Shown one piece after another: positions 8,151 to 15,634 of a stretch of DNA of 64,000 bases (positions are counted from its first letter, which is position 1; each line of letters begins with the position of its first letter). The notes under the pieces were generated by a model, which was not told the DNA's origin, made no database searches, and saw only the letters and a program-made list of their open reading frames with translations. Made by a program: the position numbers and the translations under genes. Location: positions 62,001 to 126,000 of the forward strand of contig CAYVEC010000001.1 in assembly GCA_964450385.1 (NCBI GenBank). Direction: 5' to 3'. The DNA comes from JAKLFA01 sp964450385 (lineage in GTDB: Bacteria; Omnitrophota; Gorgyraeia; Zapsychrales; JANLHA01).

Positions 8151-8453
8151 ATGAAACATATGATCATGGTAGGGCTGGTTGCCGCGGTCGTTGCCACGGG
8201 TTGTACGACGACGCAAAAAGGGACGGGGATTGGGGCTGCCGCAGGTGCCGGGTTAGGAGCCATTATCGGGCATCAGAGCGGGAATCGGGATAAAGGGGCG
8301 CTCATCGGCGGGGCTGTTGGGGCATTGGGCGGATATGCGGTTGGGAGCAAGATGGAACAGAAGAAATTCTGTCCAACCTGCGGCCGCGTTTTCGCAGAGG
8401 ATACGGTCTATTGCCCTCATGACGGGGCCGAGCTCCTTTTTCAGCAAAAATAA
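8151..8453 (+). CDS. Glycine-zipper lipoprotein with C-terminal zinc-ribbon-like motif
   Basis: The product is 100 residues long. The signal peptide has a lipobox at Cys18 (VATGCTTT). Residues 24-67 form a glycine zipper (GIGAAAGAGLGAIIGHQSGN, then GALIGGAVGALGGYAVGS), as in SlyB/OmpA-like envelope lipoproteins. The final 30 residues carry CPTCGRVF then CPHDGAEL, a paired CPxCG/CPxD pattern like a rubredoxin-type zinc ribbon. A zinc ribbon on an exported lipoprotein is unusual. It is the third consecutive lipoprotein gene, with AGGAGGGGG as the ribosome-binding site, and is followed by a strong terminator. Confidence 0.8.
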   Translation: MKHMIMVGLVAAVVATGCTTTQKGTGIGAAAGAGLGAIIGHQSGNRDKGALIGGAVGALGGYAVGSKMEQKKFCPTCGRVFAEDTVYCPHDGAELLFQQK

Positions 8454-8466
8454 TGGGTAGTTTTTC

Positions 8467-8514
8467 TGACATTTCGGGCATGAATACTCTGTATTCATGC
8501 CCGTGTCATTTTTC
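8467..8514 (+). terminator. Strong hairpin terminator after the lipoprotein operon
   Basis: A perfect 13-bp stem CGGGCATGAATAC/GTATTCATGCCCG (8475-8487 and 8491-8503) with a 3-nt loop is extended by an outer TGACA/TGTCA pair (8467-8471 and 8504-8508) across a TTT bulge, then a short T-tract. Confidence 0.8.
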
Positions 8515-8524
8515 AAGTTTTTCC

Positions 8525-8553
8525 TTGCCAATGATATTTTTTATTTGTAATAT
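8525..8553 (+). promoter_or_regulatory. pckA promoter
   Basis: TTGCCA (8525-8530), exactly 17 bp, TAATAT (8548-8553). The transcript would start near 8560, giving a leader of about 90 nt before pckA. I see no clear riboswitch in that leader. Confidence 0.6.
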
Positions 8554-8650
8554 ACCGCGGCGTTGATCCCTGCCTCGGTGGCGTTGGGCGCTGATGCACG
8601 ACGCCTTCGGCCGGATAATCGTGACTGCATTTTAGGTAAGGAGTCTCTTT

Positions 8651-10285
8651 ATGAATAAAACTGCGCATGATCTCGGACTGGCTTCCTACGGGATTAAAAC
8701 AGACCGGGAGGTGTTTTATAACCTTTCGTATGATGAGCTTTTTGCCCATGAGACCGACCCGGGTCTTCAGGGTTTTGAGCGCGGGACCGTGACGGAATTC
8801 GGCGCGGTCGCCGTTGACACAGGGCGTTTTACCGGGCGTTCGGCTAAGGATAAATATTTTGTCTGTGATGAGACGACGCGGGATGAGATCTGGTGGGGCA
8901 AGCCAGGCAAAGAGGCAGGGGTTCCGGACAATAAACCGTTATCGGTTGAGGCCTGGAGTCATCTAAAGACCTTGGCGGTCACGCAATTAACGAATAAACG
9001 TCTTTATGTGATGGATGGGTTATGCGGCACGAATCCTGAGACGCAGCTCCGCGTTCGGCTTGTGACTGAGGTTGCGTGGATGGCCCATTTTTTTAAGAAC
9101 ATGTTCATCCGTCCAAGCGAGGCAGAGCTCAAGGGTTTTAAACCCGACTGGGTCATCCTTAATGCCTGTAAGACCGAATGCGCGGATTTTGAAAGATATA
9201 ATATGCGTTCCCCTGTCTTTGCCGCGAACAACCTTCGTGAGAGGATGTCGGTGATCGGGGGAACATGGTATGGAGGAGAGATCAAGAAGGGAATATTCAC
9301 GATCATGAATTATTTTCTTCCGAAACAGGGCATCGGCGCGTTCCATTGTTCGGCGAACATGGGCTGTGACGGTGACACTGCCTTGTTCTTCGGTCTCTCA
9401 GGCACGGGGAAGACGACCTTGTCCGCGGACCCCAAGCGCGCCCTTATTGGCGACGATGAGCACGGCTGGGATAAGGAGGGGGTCTTTAATTTCGAGGCAG
9501 GGTGTTATGCCAAGTGCATTAACTTGACCGAGGAGAACGAACCGGATATTTATCATGCCATCAAGCGTGACGCCCTTCTTGAGAATCTTGTGATCGGTGC
9601 CGGGGGCCGGGTGGATTTTAAATCATCGGCGAAGACCGAGAATACCCGTGTTTCCTATCCGATCCATCATATCGAAAATATTGTGAAACCCGTTTCAAAA
9701 GGCGGGCATCCATCGAAGATCATCTTTTTGGCCTGTGACGCCTTCGGGGTCCTGCCGCCGGTGGCCAAACTGACGAACGCCCAGGCGATGTATCACTACC
9801 TGAGCGGATACACGGCCAAGGTCGCGGGGACCGAGTTGGGGGTCACCGAGCCGAAGGCAACGTTCTCCGCCTGTTTCGGTCAGGCTTTTTTGCCGTTACA
9901 TCCCACGGTCTATGCCCATATTCTTGGGAAGAAGATGGCCGAGCACGGGGCCCATGCCTATCTCGTCAATACCGGGTGGAGCGGGGGCAAGTATGGGGTG
10001 GGTAAACGCATGTCCCTCAAGATCACGCGTAAGATTATTGATGGCATTCTTGATGGAACGCTCGAACGCGCGGAATGTGCAACGATGCCGACTTTTCATT
10101 TCAGCATCCCCAAGGCCCTGCCGGGTCTGCCTCCGGAGATCCTTAATCCTCGTGAGGCATGGGCGGATCAGGCCGCATATGATCAGACGTTAAAAAATCT
10201 TGCGGAGATGTTCATCAAGAATTTCACGAAGTTCACGGATACGGCTGAGGGCAAAGGCTTGATCGCCGCAGGGCCGTCCCTATAG
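8651..10285 (+). CDS. pckA: ATP-dependent phosphoenolpyruvate carboxykinase
   Basis: The 544-residue enzyme converts oxaloacetate plus ATP to phosphoenolpyruvate, CO2 and ADP, the first committed step of gluconeogenesis. Key motifs are TGRSAKDKYFV (substrate side), the kinase-1a P-loop GLSGTGKTTLS beginning at residue 248, the metal site LIGDDEHGW, EAGCYAK, and ENTRVSYP. Length matches the ATP class; GTP-type enzymes are about 600 residues and diverge strongly. It has its own promoter and a strong terminator, so it is monocistronic. The start ATG 8651 is preceded by TAAGGAG. YvcK and regulatory PTS genes lie on the same segment and may act on the same flux. Confidence 0.96.
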   Translation: MNKTAHDLGLASYGIKTDREVFYNLSYDELFAHETDPGLQGFERGTVTEFGAVAVDTGRFTGRSAKDKYFVCDETTRDEIWWGKPGKEAGVPDNKPLSVEAWSHLKTLAVTQLTNKRLYVMDGLCGTNPETQLRVRLVTEVAWMAHFFKNMFIRPSEAELKGFKPDWVILNACKTECADFERYNMRSPVFAANNLRERMSVIGGTWYGGEIKKGIFTIMNYFLPKQGIGAFHCSANMGCDGDTALFFGLSGTGKTTLSADPKRALIGDDEHGWDKEGVFNFEAGCYAKCINLTEENEPDIYHAIKRDALLENLVIGAGGRVDFKSSAKTENTRVSYPIHHIENIVKPVSKGGHPSKIIFLACDAFGVLPPVAKLTNAQAMYHYLSGYTAKVAGTELGVTEPKATFSACFGQAFLPLHPTVYAHILGKKMAEHGAHAYLVNTGWSGGKYGVGKRMSLKITRKIIDGILDGTLERAECATMPTFHFSIPKALPGLPPEILNPREAWADQAAYDQTLKNLAEMFIKNFTKFTDTAEGKGLIAAGPSL

Positions 10286-10314
10286 TTTCGACGGTATTCC
10301 GTCTGTGTGACGCC

Positions 10315-10347
10315 TAAAAAGAGGCCAAAATTTTGGCCTCTTTTTTT
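10315..10347 (+). terminator. pckA terminator
   Basis: A perfect self-complementary palindrome, AAAAAGAGGCCAAAA followed by TTTTGGCCTCTTTTT (10316-10345), runs into further Ts. It could work in both directions. Confidence 0.85.
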
Positions 10348-10394
10348 GTTTTTGTTGTACAATAATCACCAGACAAAACGTGATAAGGACGGTC

Positions 10395-11885
10395 ATGCGA
10401 ACACTCTGCATTTTTTGTCTCTGTCTATGGGGGACCGTGATGAACGCCAGTGCTGATTCCAATATAAAACGGATGAATGTCGCCGGCCAATTTTACAAGG
10501 CCCAGCCAGAGCAGCTCTCCCAGGAGATCCAATCCTATTTGAAGAAGGCCGATCCCGGCCCGAGTGATCACGATGTCAAGATCGTTATTGCCCCTCATGC
10601 CGGATATGTTTATTCAGGGCAGGCTGCGGCACGGGTTTATGCCCAGACGCGATCGTCAGAGTATTCGACGGTTGTCGTTTTAGCCCCGAGTCATTATGTC
10701 GGATTCTCCGGGATCTCGGTGTGGACTGCTGGCGGGTTTGAGACCCCGCTCGGTGTGGTCGATGTGGATTCTGACTTCGCCCGTCAGCTTGCGGGCCGGC
10801 ATCCGGATTTTGTCGAGGATCGTGCGGCCTTTGATCGAGAACACGCGCTCGAGGTCCAGCTGCCCTTTATTCAATTGACTCATCCTCGTGCCAAGATCGT
10901 TTCGGTCATCATGGGCCAGGGATCGTTTGAGACCTGCGGCCGGGTTGCAGAGGCCTTGGCCGATATCATCGGGACCCGTGACGATGTCCTTGTTGTGGTT
11001 TCGTCCGATATGTCGCACTTTCATGATGCCGCAACGGCCCGTGCCATGGATGAGACAGCCCTTGCCGTGATCCAGAAGGGCGCGGCGCGTGAGCTCTGGC
11101 AGCGGTGCGCGGCCCGTGAACTCGAGATGTGCGGGTTTGTTCCGACCGTGACCGCGATGCTCTTGGCCGAGCGGCTCGGGCTGTCGCCGCGAGTGATCGG
11201 GTATACCCATTCCGGCGAGGTCACCGGGGATGATCAACGGGTCGTTGGCTATGGGTCGGTTGTCTTCGAACGACAGAAAAAGATCGGGGAGAATGCGGCC
11301 GAGAGCGTTCAGCCTGGGGGGGCGCTTAGTCCCGCTCAGCACGAGCGGTTGATTGCGATCGCGCGGCAGACGATCGAGGCCTTTGTGCGTCATGGCGAGA
11401 CGCTCGAGGTCAAGGAAGACGATCCGCGGCTTCAGGAACATGAAGGCGCCTTTGTGACCCTTCATCGCCAGGGCCATTTGCGCGGCTGCATCGGGCACAT
11501 CATCGGTCAGCAACCGCTCTATCTGACGGTGCGTGATATGGCGATTCAAGCGGCGGCGCATGACCCGCGTTTCCCGCCGGTCTCGGCGGCAGAGTTAGAG
11601 GATATTGATCTCGAGATCTCGGTCCTTTCAACGCCGCGGCGGGTGCAGCGTGTTGAGGAAATCACGATGGGGGTGCATGGGGTCATTGTGAGCCGAGGGT
11701 TGATGCATCGGGGGGTGTTCTTGCCGCAGGTCGCGACCGAGACGGGATGGAGCCGTGATGAATTCCTCTCGCAGCTCTGCGCGCAGAAGGCCGGGCTTTC
11801 GCCGGATGCCTGGAAGGACCCGTCCACGGTGCTCGAGATCTTTACAGCCGATGTTTTTTCTGAAAAGGACATCAAGGGTCCGTAA
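10395..11885 (+). CDS. Exported Memo (AmmeMemoRadiSam B) - AMMECR1 (AmmeMemoRadiSam A) fusion
   Basis: Two domains are fused. Residues about 20-290 form a Memo-like dioxygenase-fold domain (VAGQFYKAQPEQL, IAPHAGYVYSGQ, LAPSHYVGFSG, DREHALEVQLPFIQ, VSSDMSHFHD), and about 305-490 an AMMECR1 domain (GAFVTLHRQGHLRGCIGHI, DPRFPPVSAAELEDIDLEISVL, GVFLPQVATETGW). In many microbes these act with a radical SAM protein in the AmmeMemoRadiSam system, whose role is unknown. No radical SAM gene is nearby. I place the start at ATG 10395 (AAGGACGGTC upstream) rather than the in-frame GTG 10380. The first 22 residues are a credible signal peptide (LCIFCLCLWGTVMNASA), which is unexpected because homologues are usually cytosolic. 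Confidence 0.9.
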   Translation: MRTLCIFCLCLWGTVMNASADSNIKRMNVAGQFYKAQPEQLSQEIQSYLKKADPGPSDHDVKIVIAPHAGYVYSGQAAARVYAQTRSSEYSTVVVLAPSHYVGFSGISVWTAGGFETPLGVVDVDSDFARQLAGRHPDFVEDRAAFDREHALEVQLPFIQLTHPRAKIVSVIMGQGSFETCGRVAEALADIIGTRDDVLVVVSSDMSHFHDAATARAMDETALAVIQKGAARELWQRCAARELEMCGFVPTVTAMLLAERLGLSPRVIGYTHSGEVTGDDQRVVGYGSVVFERQKKIGENAAESVQPGGALSPAQHERLIAIARQTIEAFVRHGETLEVKEDDPRLQEHEGAFVTLHRQGHLRGCIGHIIGQQPLYLTVRDMAIQAAAHDPRFPPVSAAELEDIDLEISVLSTPRRVQRVEEITMGVHGVIVSRGLMHRGVFLPQVATETGWSRDEFLSQLCAQKAGLSPDAWKDPSTVLEIFTADVFSEKDIKGP

Positions 11886-11903
11886 GATGGATCCCGCTCT
11901 GCT

Positions 11904-12578
11904 ATGATTGAGCCACCCATGACTCGACCTGAGTATGATCAAAAATATCGATGGAGCGGGATCCTTGAATGTCCGTGGGTCTCACGTGTTCAGCGCGATC
12001 TCTTGGATTATGGACGGGTTCAGGGTCTGCGTCGTGTGACGGACGCCTTTGCGGGCGCGTCGTTTCTCGATGTCGGCTGCGGGCTCGGTGATACGGTTGA
12101 GGCTGTATTTGGGTCGTATGTGGGGATCGATAACAGCCCGGGGCGGGTGGCCTACGCGCGGCGTCGGTATTCAACGGCCTGTTTTGTTGTGGGTGATGCG
12201 GTGGCCTTGCCGTTCCGGGATAACGCGGTTGATGTGGGACTGCTGATCGATACGTCACACCACCTCTCAGACACGGCGTTGTGGCGGGTTTTAACAGAAT
12301 TGGCTCGGGTGTGCCGCGGTCATATTGTTGTCAGTGATCCGGTGACGTTTGAGGGGCAGGGCCCGGTCAGTCGTTTTTTTTATGGGCTTGACCGCGGCGG
12401 GGCTTTTCGGTCGGTGGATACGATGCGTCAACTTTGCTCGGGCCTCGATGCCTTGAGGCTTGAATCAGAGGAGCGCTTTGATACATTCCCGGGGATCTAT
12501 CGTCACCATGCCTTTGTCTTCTCGGTTCGGTCATCTGAGGGGAAGACCGGTGATGAAGGTGGGCGGGTTAACGCTTAA
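11904..12578 (+). CDS. Class I SAM-dependent methyltransferase
   Basis: The 224-residue product has the Rossmann motif I FLDVGCGLGDT (about residues 54-64), an acidic end of strand 2 (YVGIDNSPGRVAYARRR), motif ..VGDAVALPFRDNAVDVGL and LARVCRGHIVVSDP. This is the Methyltransf_11 pattern seen in small-molecule, lipid or quinone methylases. The substrate cannot be predicted. An alternative start is Met6 at 11919. Its TAA stop overlaps the ATG at 12578 of the next gene (TAATG), suggesting coupled translation. Confidence 0.82.
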   Translation: MIEPPMTRPEYDQKYRWSGILECPWVSRVQRDLLDYGRVQGLRRVTDAFAGASFLDVGCGLGDTVEAVFGSYVGIDNSPGRVAYARRRYSTACFVVGDAVALPFRDNAVDVGLLIDTSHHLSDTALWRVLTELARVCRGHIVVSDPVTFEGQGPVSRFFYGLDRGGAFRSVDTMRQLCSGLDALRLESEERFDTFPGIYRHHAFVFSVRSSEGKTGDEGGRVNA

Positions 12579-13768
12579 TGGCGGGGGGCGTGGAGATGAC
12601 AATTGATAGACGGATGAAACGATACGTGATCGGTGCGGCGGTGCTGATCTTCGTCGGAGCGGGCCCGGGATTCGCCCAGGCGCCGGTCGCGGACTACGGG
12701 GCCCGAAAGGAAAAGGTGCTGCGCGAAACAGAGCATCGCCAGCGGAGTGAGCTGATCTCGCAGGTGAGCCGGACCTATCGCGAGATGGTCTCGTCATTTA
12801 AGGCGAAGAGCGTTGAGCACGGGGAAGAGATGTCCCTGGAGCTCTCGCGGCTGCTCGAGGATCCATTGTTGCCCGCGGAATTCGCAGCCCGGATCCGTCA
12901 CAAGCAGGCGCGTTTTCTTGATCGGGTTTACGGCCGTCAGACGCAGGCCCTGCTTGACTTTCCTGTTGATGATGAGCTTCGTGATGAGGAGGTTCAGGCG
13001 ATTCAGGCGCGTCTTGATGGGCCGCGCCCGCAATCGCCCGTTGCCTCGGCTCTAGTGACGCCGGCTGATCCGATGGGGGACGAGGCGAAAGGATTTGAGG
13101 ACGGTGATGTGCGGCAGCGTGAGCGAGCGGAGCGTCGGGAGGAAAAACGGCGTGTCCGTGAGGCGGACCGCCGGGAGGTTCGCCACCAAAAGGAGGCGGC
13201 CCGCTTAGCGCGTGCCGCAGAAAGAGCAGCGAAGAAGACCGCGAGGAAGGCAGAGCGCGATCAGACACGTCAGAAAAAACGGCTCGGGGAGGCCTCGTCT
13301 GCCGCCCAGACAGATCAGGCGGAGCAGGAGCTCGACGCGTACTTGGCCGAGACCCGGTCGGCGCATCGTGCCGCTGACCAGAAGCTGACGGAGATTGAAA
13401 CAAAGATGATGGAGAACCGCCAGGCGGTTGTTGATGAGTTTGTTCGTAAATATCGGTCGGAATTGATGGCGCGGCGCAAGGACCTCAAGGCGAAATTTGA
13501 TGACCAGCTTGAGGCGCTTTATGAGGACGGGGTGGCGTTATACAAAAATAAGGCCTATCGCAAGGCCTGGGATATTTTATCCGAGGTGGAACGGATTCAG
13601 CCGGATTATAAAAAGACCCGGTCATATCTTGCCTCGATCGAACCCTTTATTCGGATCGATACTGTGGATCAAAAACGGCATCTTGTGGATTCGGTCCTGG
13701 ATTCATTTGATCAGGCCATAACCCCGTCGGTGGATGAGCAAGGAGGGCGTAGCAATGAAAGTGATTAA
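12578..13768 (+). CDS. Exported coiled-coil protein with C-terminal TPR-like unit
   Basis: The product is up to 396 residues. A signal peptide is clear from the Met at 12614 (YVIGAAVLIFVGAGPGFAQA); the ATG at 12578 would add 12 residues but gives translational coupling with the preceding gene. Residues about 170-300 are extremely rich in Arg/Lys/Glu/Ala and heptad-like (repeated REE, RREVRHQKEAARLARAAERAA), a long basic coiled coil. The last 70 residues carry a TPR-like helix pair (LYEDGVALYKNKAYRKAWDILSEVERIQPDYKK). I do not recognise a named family. It overlaps the AsmA-like gene by 14 bp and may act with it at the envelope. Confidence 0.7.
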   Translation: MAGGVEMTIDRRMKRYVIGAAVLIFVGAGPGFAQAPVADYGARKEKVLRETEHRQRSELISQVSRTYREMVSSFKAKSVEHGEEMSLELSRLLEDPLLPAEFAARIRHKQARFLDRVYGRQTQALLDFPVDDELRDEEVQAIQARLDGPRPQSPVASALVTPADPMGDEAKGFEDGDVRQRERAERREEKRRVREADRREVRHQKEAARLARAAERAAKKTARKAERDQTRQKKRLGEASSAAQTDQAEQELDAYLAETRSAHRAADQKLTEIETKMMENRQAVVDEFVRKYRSELMARRKDLKAKFDDQLEALYEDGVALYKNKAYRKAWDILSEVERIQPDYKKTRSYLASIEPFIRIDTVDQKRHLVDSVLDSFDQAITPSVDEQGGRSNESD

Positions 13769-15599
13769 GATTATCTTTGTCTGTTTATTTGTTCTCTTCA
13801 TTCTCCTGGGTATCGGTGTCGTTGTCGCGGTCAAGACCTTTAATATTGATCAGTACCGCGAAAGGATTGCTCAGGCGGCAACGGATCAGCTTGGACGCAA
13901 GGTCGGGATCGGCAAGTTGGCGATGTCGGTCTCGCTCACGCGCGGGATTCGGCTTCATGTTAATCGCTTGATGGTTGAGGACAGGACCCTGTCTCCGCAG
14001 GGGATCCAGGCAACCGTCGAGGGGATCGAGCTTCAGCTGTCGATCGATCGTTTGCTTAAAAAGCGGGAGGTGGCTTTTTCTAAGATCCAGATCCTTCGTC
14101 CTGAGGTGAAGGTTGATCTGGCACGGCTCTTGGCGGATGGTGATGCAAAAGGACCGGGGGAGGGTGAACAACCATCGATGGCTGAGCCAGTCCAGGGATC
14201 GACCGGGCGGGCGGCGGTCCCGGCGAATCTAGCGGTCATTATTGATGATTTTTCGATTCAAGACGGGCGGGTCGAGATCCTGCCTGACGGCAAGACCCTT
14301 GCCGTACCGGTCGTGCTTGATCAGATCGTTGCCGGGGTGAAGGGGTTTTCGTTAACGGATCCCTCGCTCTTTTCTCTCACATGCCGTGCCCTCGGGGTTC
14401 CGCGGGCGATCGATATTCAGGGTGAGATGAGGGTTGATGCCGTAAACCAGCAGCTGAGCCTGAAGGAGGTGACGGTCGGGGTTGACCTTTCAAAATTTTC
14501 CTGGGCGGATATTGTGGCTGTGGTCCCGGCGGCTGCGGAGGTCAGGGAACTAAAAGGACAGCTCTCGGTGCGTCTGAACCAGGCCCTGATCACGGCGCAA
14601 GGGGTTCCTGAGCTGGATCTCAAAGGGTCTTGGACGAATGGAGAGGTCGCTCTTAAGAGTCTTCCCCAGAAGATTTCCGGGATTGAGGTCTTGGCTGAAT
14701 ATAATCAGCCGCATCTTCAAAATGTGAGAGCGGGGTGCCAATATGCCGGCGGAACGATCGCGGCTACAGGGAATGTCCGTGACGTGGTATCAGCCCAACG
14801 GTATGATGCGGTGATCGAACTCCGCGGTGTTCGGCTCCAGGACCTTGGTCTGCCGAGTCAGGGGGAGATGTCCGTTGCCGGGGGGATCGACGGCACGGTC
14901 AGTCTCCGTGGAGAGGGGTTATCACCGGAGAAGATCCTGGCCGCGTTAACTGCTGACGGAGGGATCCAGGTCTCGGAGATGAGGCTGCAGAATTTTAATG
15001 TGCTGCGTTCTATCTTGAGTCAAATGTCGATGATCCCAGGTCTTGCCGATCAGGTTCAGACGGCATTGCCCGCGCGCTACAGCGAGGTGCTCGAACGGAA
15101 TGATACCCTGTTCCAGGGCGTCGCGGTTACGCTCGGGATGCGCGACGGGACGGTGTCGATCCCATCGACTGAGATCGGATCGGATGTGTTTGTGTTGAAC
15201 GCGGCGATGTCAGTGACACTCGAGCAGGTTCTCGCGTTTCAGGGGAAAGTTCGGCTGCCGGCGGATATCTCTAGAGCGGTCCTTGGCTCGGTGCCTCAGC
15301 TGAAGGCCTTGGTGAATGCCCAGGGCGAGATCGTGATCCCGCTTGCCGGATATAGCGGGCCAGCCGCATCGTTTCGACCGATGCCTGACCTTGCCGCGTT
15401 AACGAAAGTGATCCTCATCGATCAGGGGAAGGACCAGTTGAAAGATGCCCTTAAGGGGATCTTCGGACAGAAACCTTCGAGTGTTGGGGGGGAGGGCGAG
15501 GCGCCGGCTTCATCTTCGGAAGAGGGGGTCCCGCAGCCCGAGACACGGCCCGTTGAAGAACAGGTCGTGGATAAAATTTTTGGTACGATTTTTCAATGA
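13755..15599 (+). CDS. AsmA-family envelope biogenesis protein
   Basis: The 614-residue product has an N-terminal membrane segment (IIFVCLFVLFILLGIGVVVAV) followed by the AsmA signature: YRERIAQAATDQLGRKVGIGKLAMSVSLTRGIRLHVNRL, then repeated beta-rich segments as in AsmA/YhdP/TamB-type bridges. The C-terminal region (SVAGGIDGTVSLRGEGLSPEKILAAL) also matches AsmA_2. Such proteins span the periplasm and are linked to phospholipid transport to, and protein assembly in, the outer membrane. The start at 13755 is chosen because AAGGAGG lies 8 bp upstream; an ATG at 13734 lacks this. It ends in a low-complexity tail. Confidence 0.85.
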   Translation: MKVIKIIFVCLFVLFILLGIGVVVAVKTFNIDQYRERIAQAATDQLGRKVGIGKLAMSVSLTRGIRLHVNRLMVEDRTLSPQGIQATVEGIELQLSIDRLLKKREVAFSKIQILRPEVKVDLARLLADGDAKGPGEGEQPSMAEPVQGSTGRAAVPANLAVIIDDFSIQDGRVEILPDGKTLAVPVVLDQIVAGVKGFSLTDPSLFSLTCRALGVPRAIDIQGEMRVDAVNQQLSLKEVTVGVDLSKFSWADIVAVVPAAAEVRELKGQLSVRLNQALITAQGVPELDLKGSWTNGEVALKSLPQKISGIEVLAEYNQPHLQNVRAGCQYAGGTIAATGNVRDVVSAQRYDAVIELRGVRLQDLGLPSQGEMSVAGGIDGTVSLRGEGLSPEKILAALTADGGIQVSEMRLQNFNVLRSILSQMSMIPGLADQVQTALPARYSEVLERNDTLFQGVAVTLGMRDGTVSIPSTEIGSDVFVLNAAMSVTLEQVLAFQGKVRLPADISRAVLGSVPQLKALVNAQGEIVIPLAGYSGPAASFRPMPDLAALTKVILIDQGKDQLKDALKGIFGQKPSSVGGEGEAPASSSEEGVPQPETRPVEEQVVDKIFGTIFQ

Positions 15600-15634
15600 G
15601 GACAGATCGCACGCCGGTGCGATGAGGAGGACGG

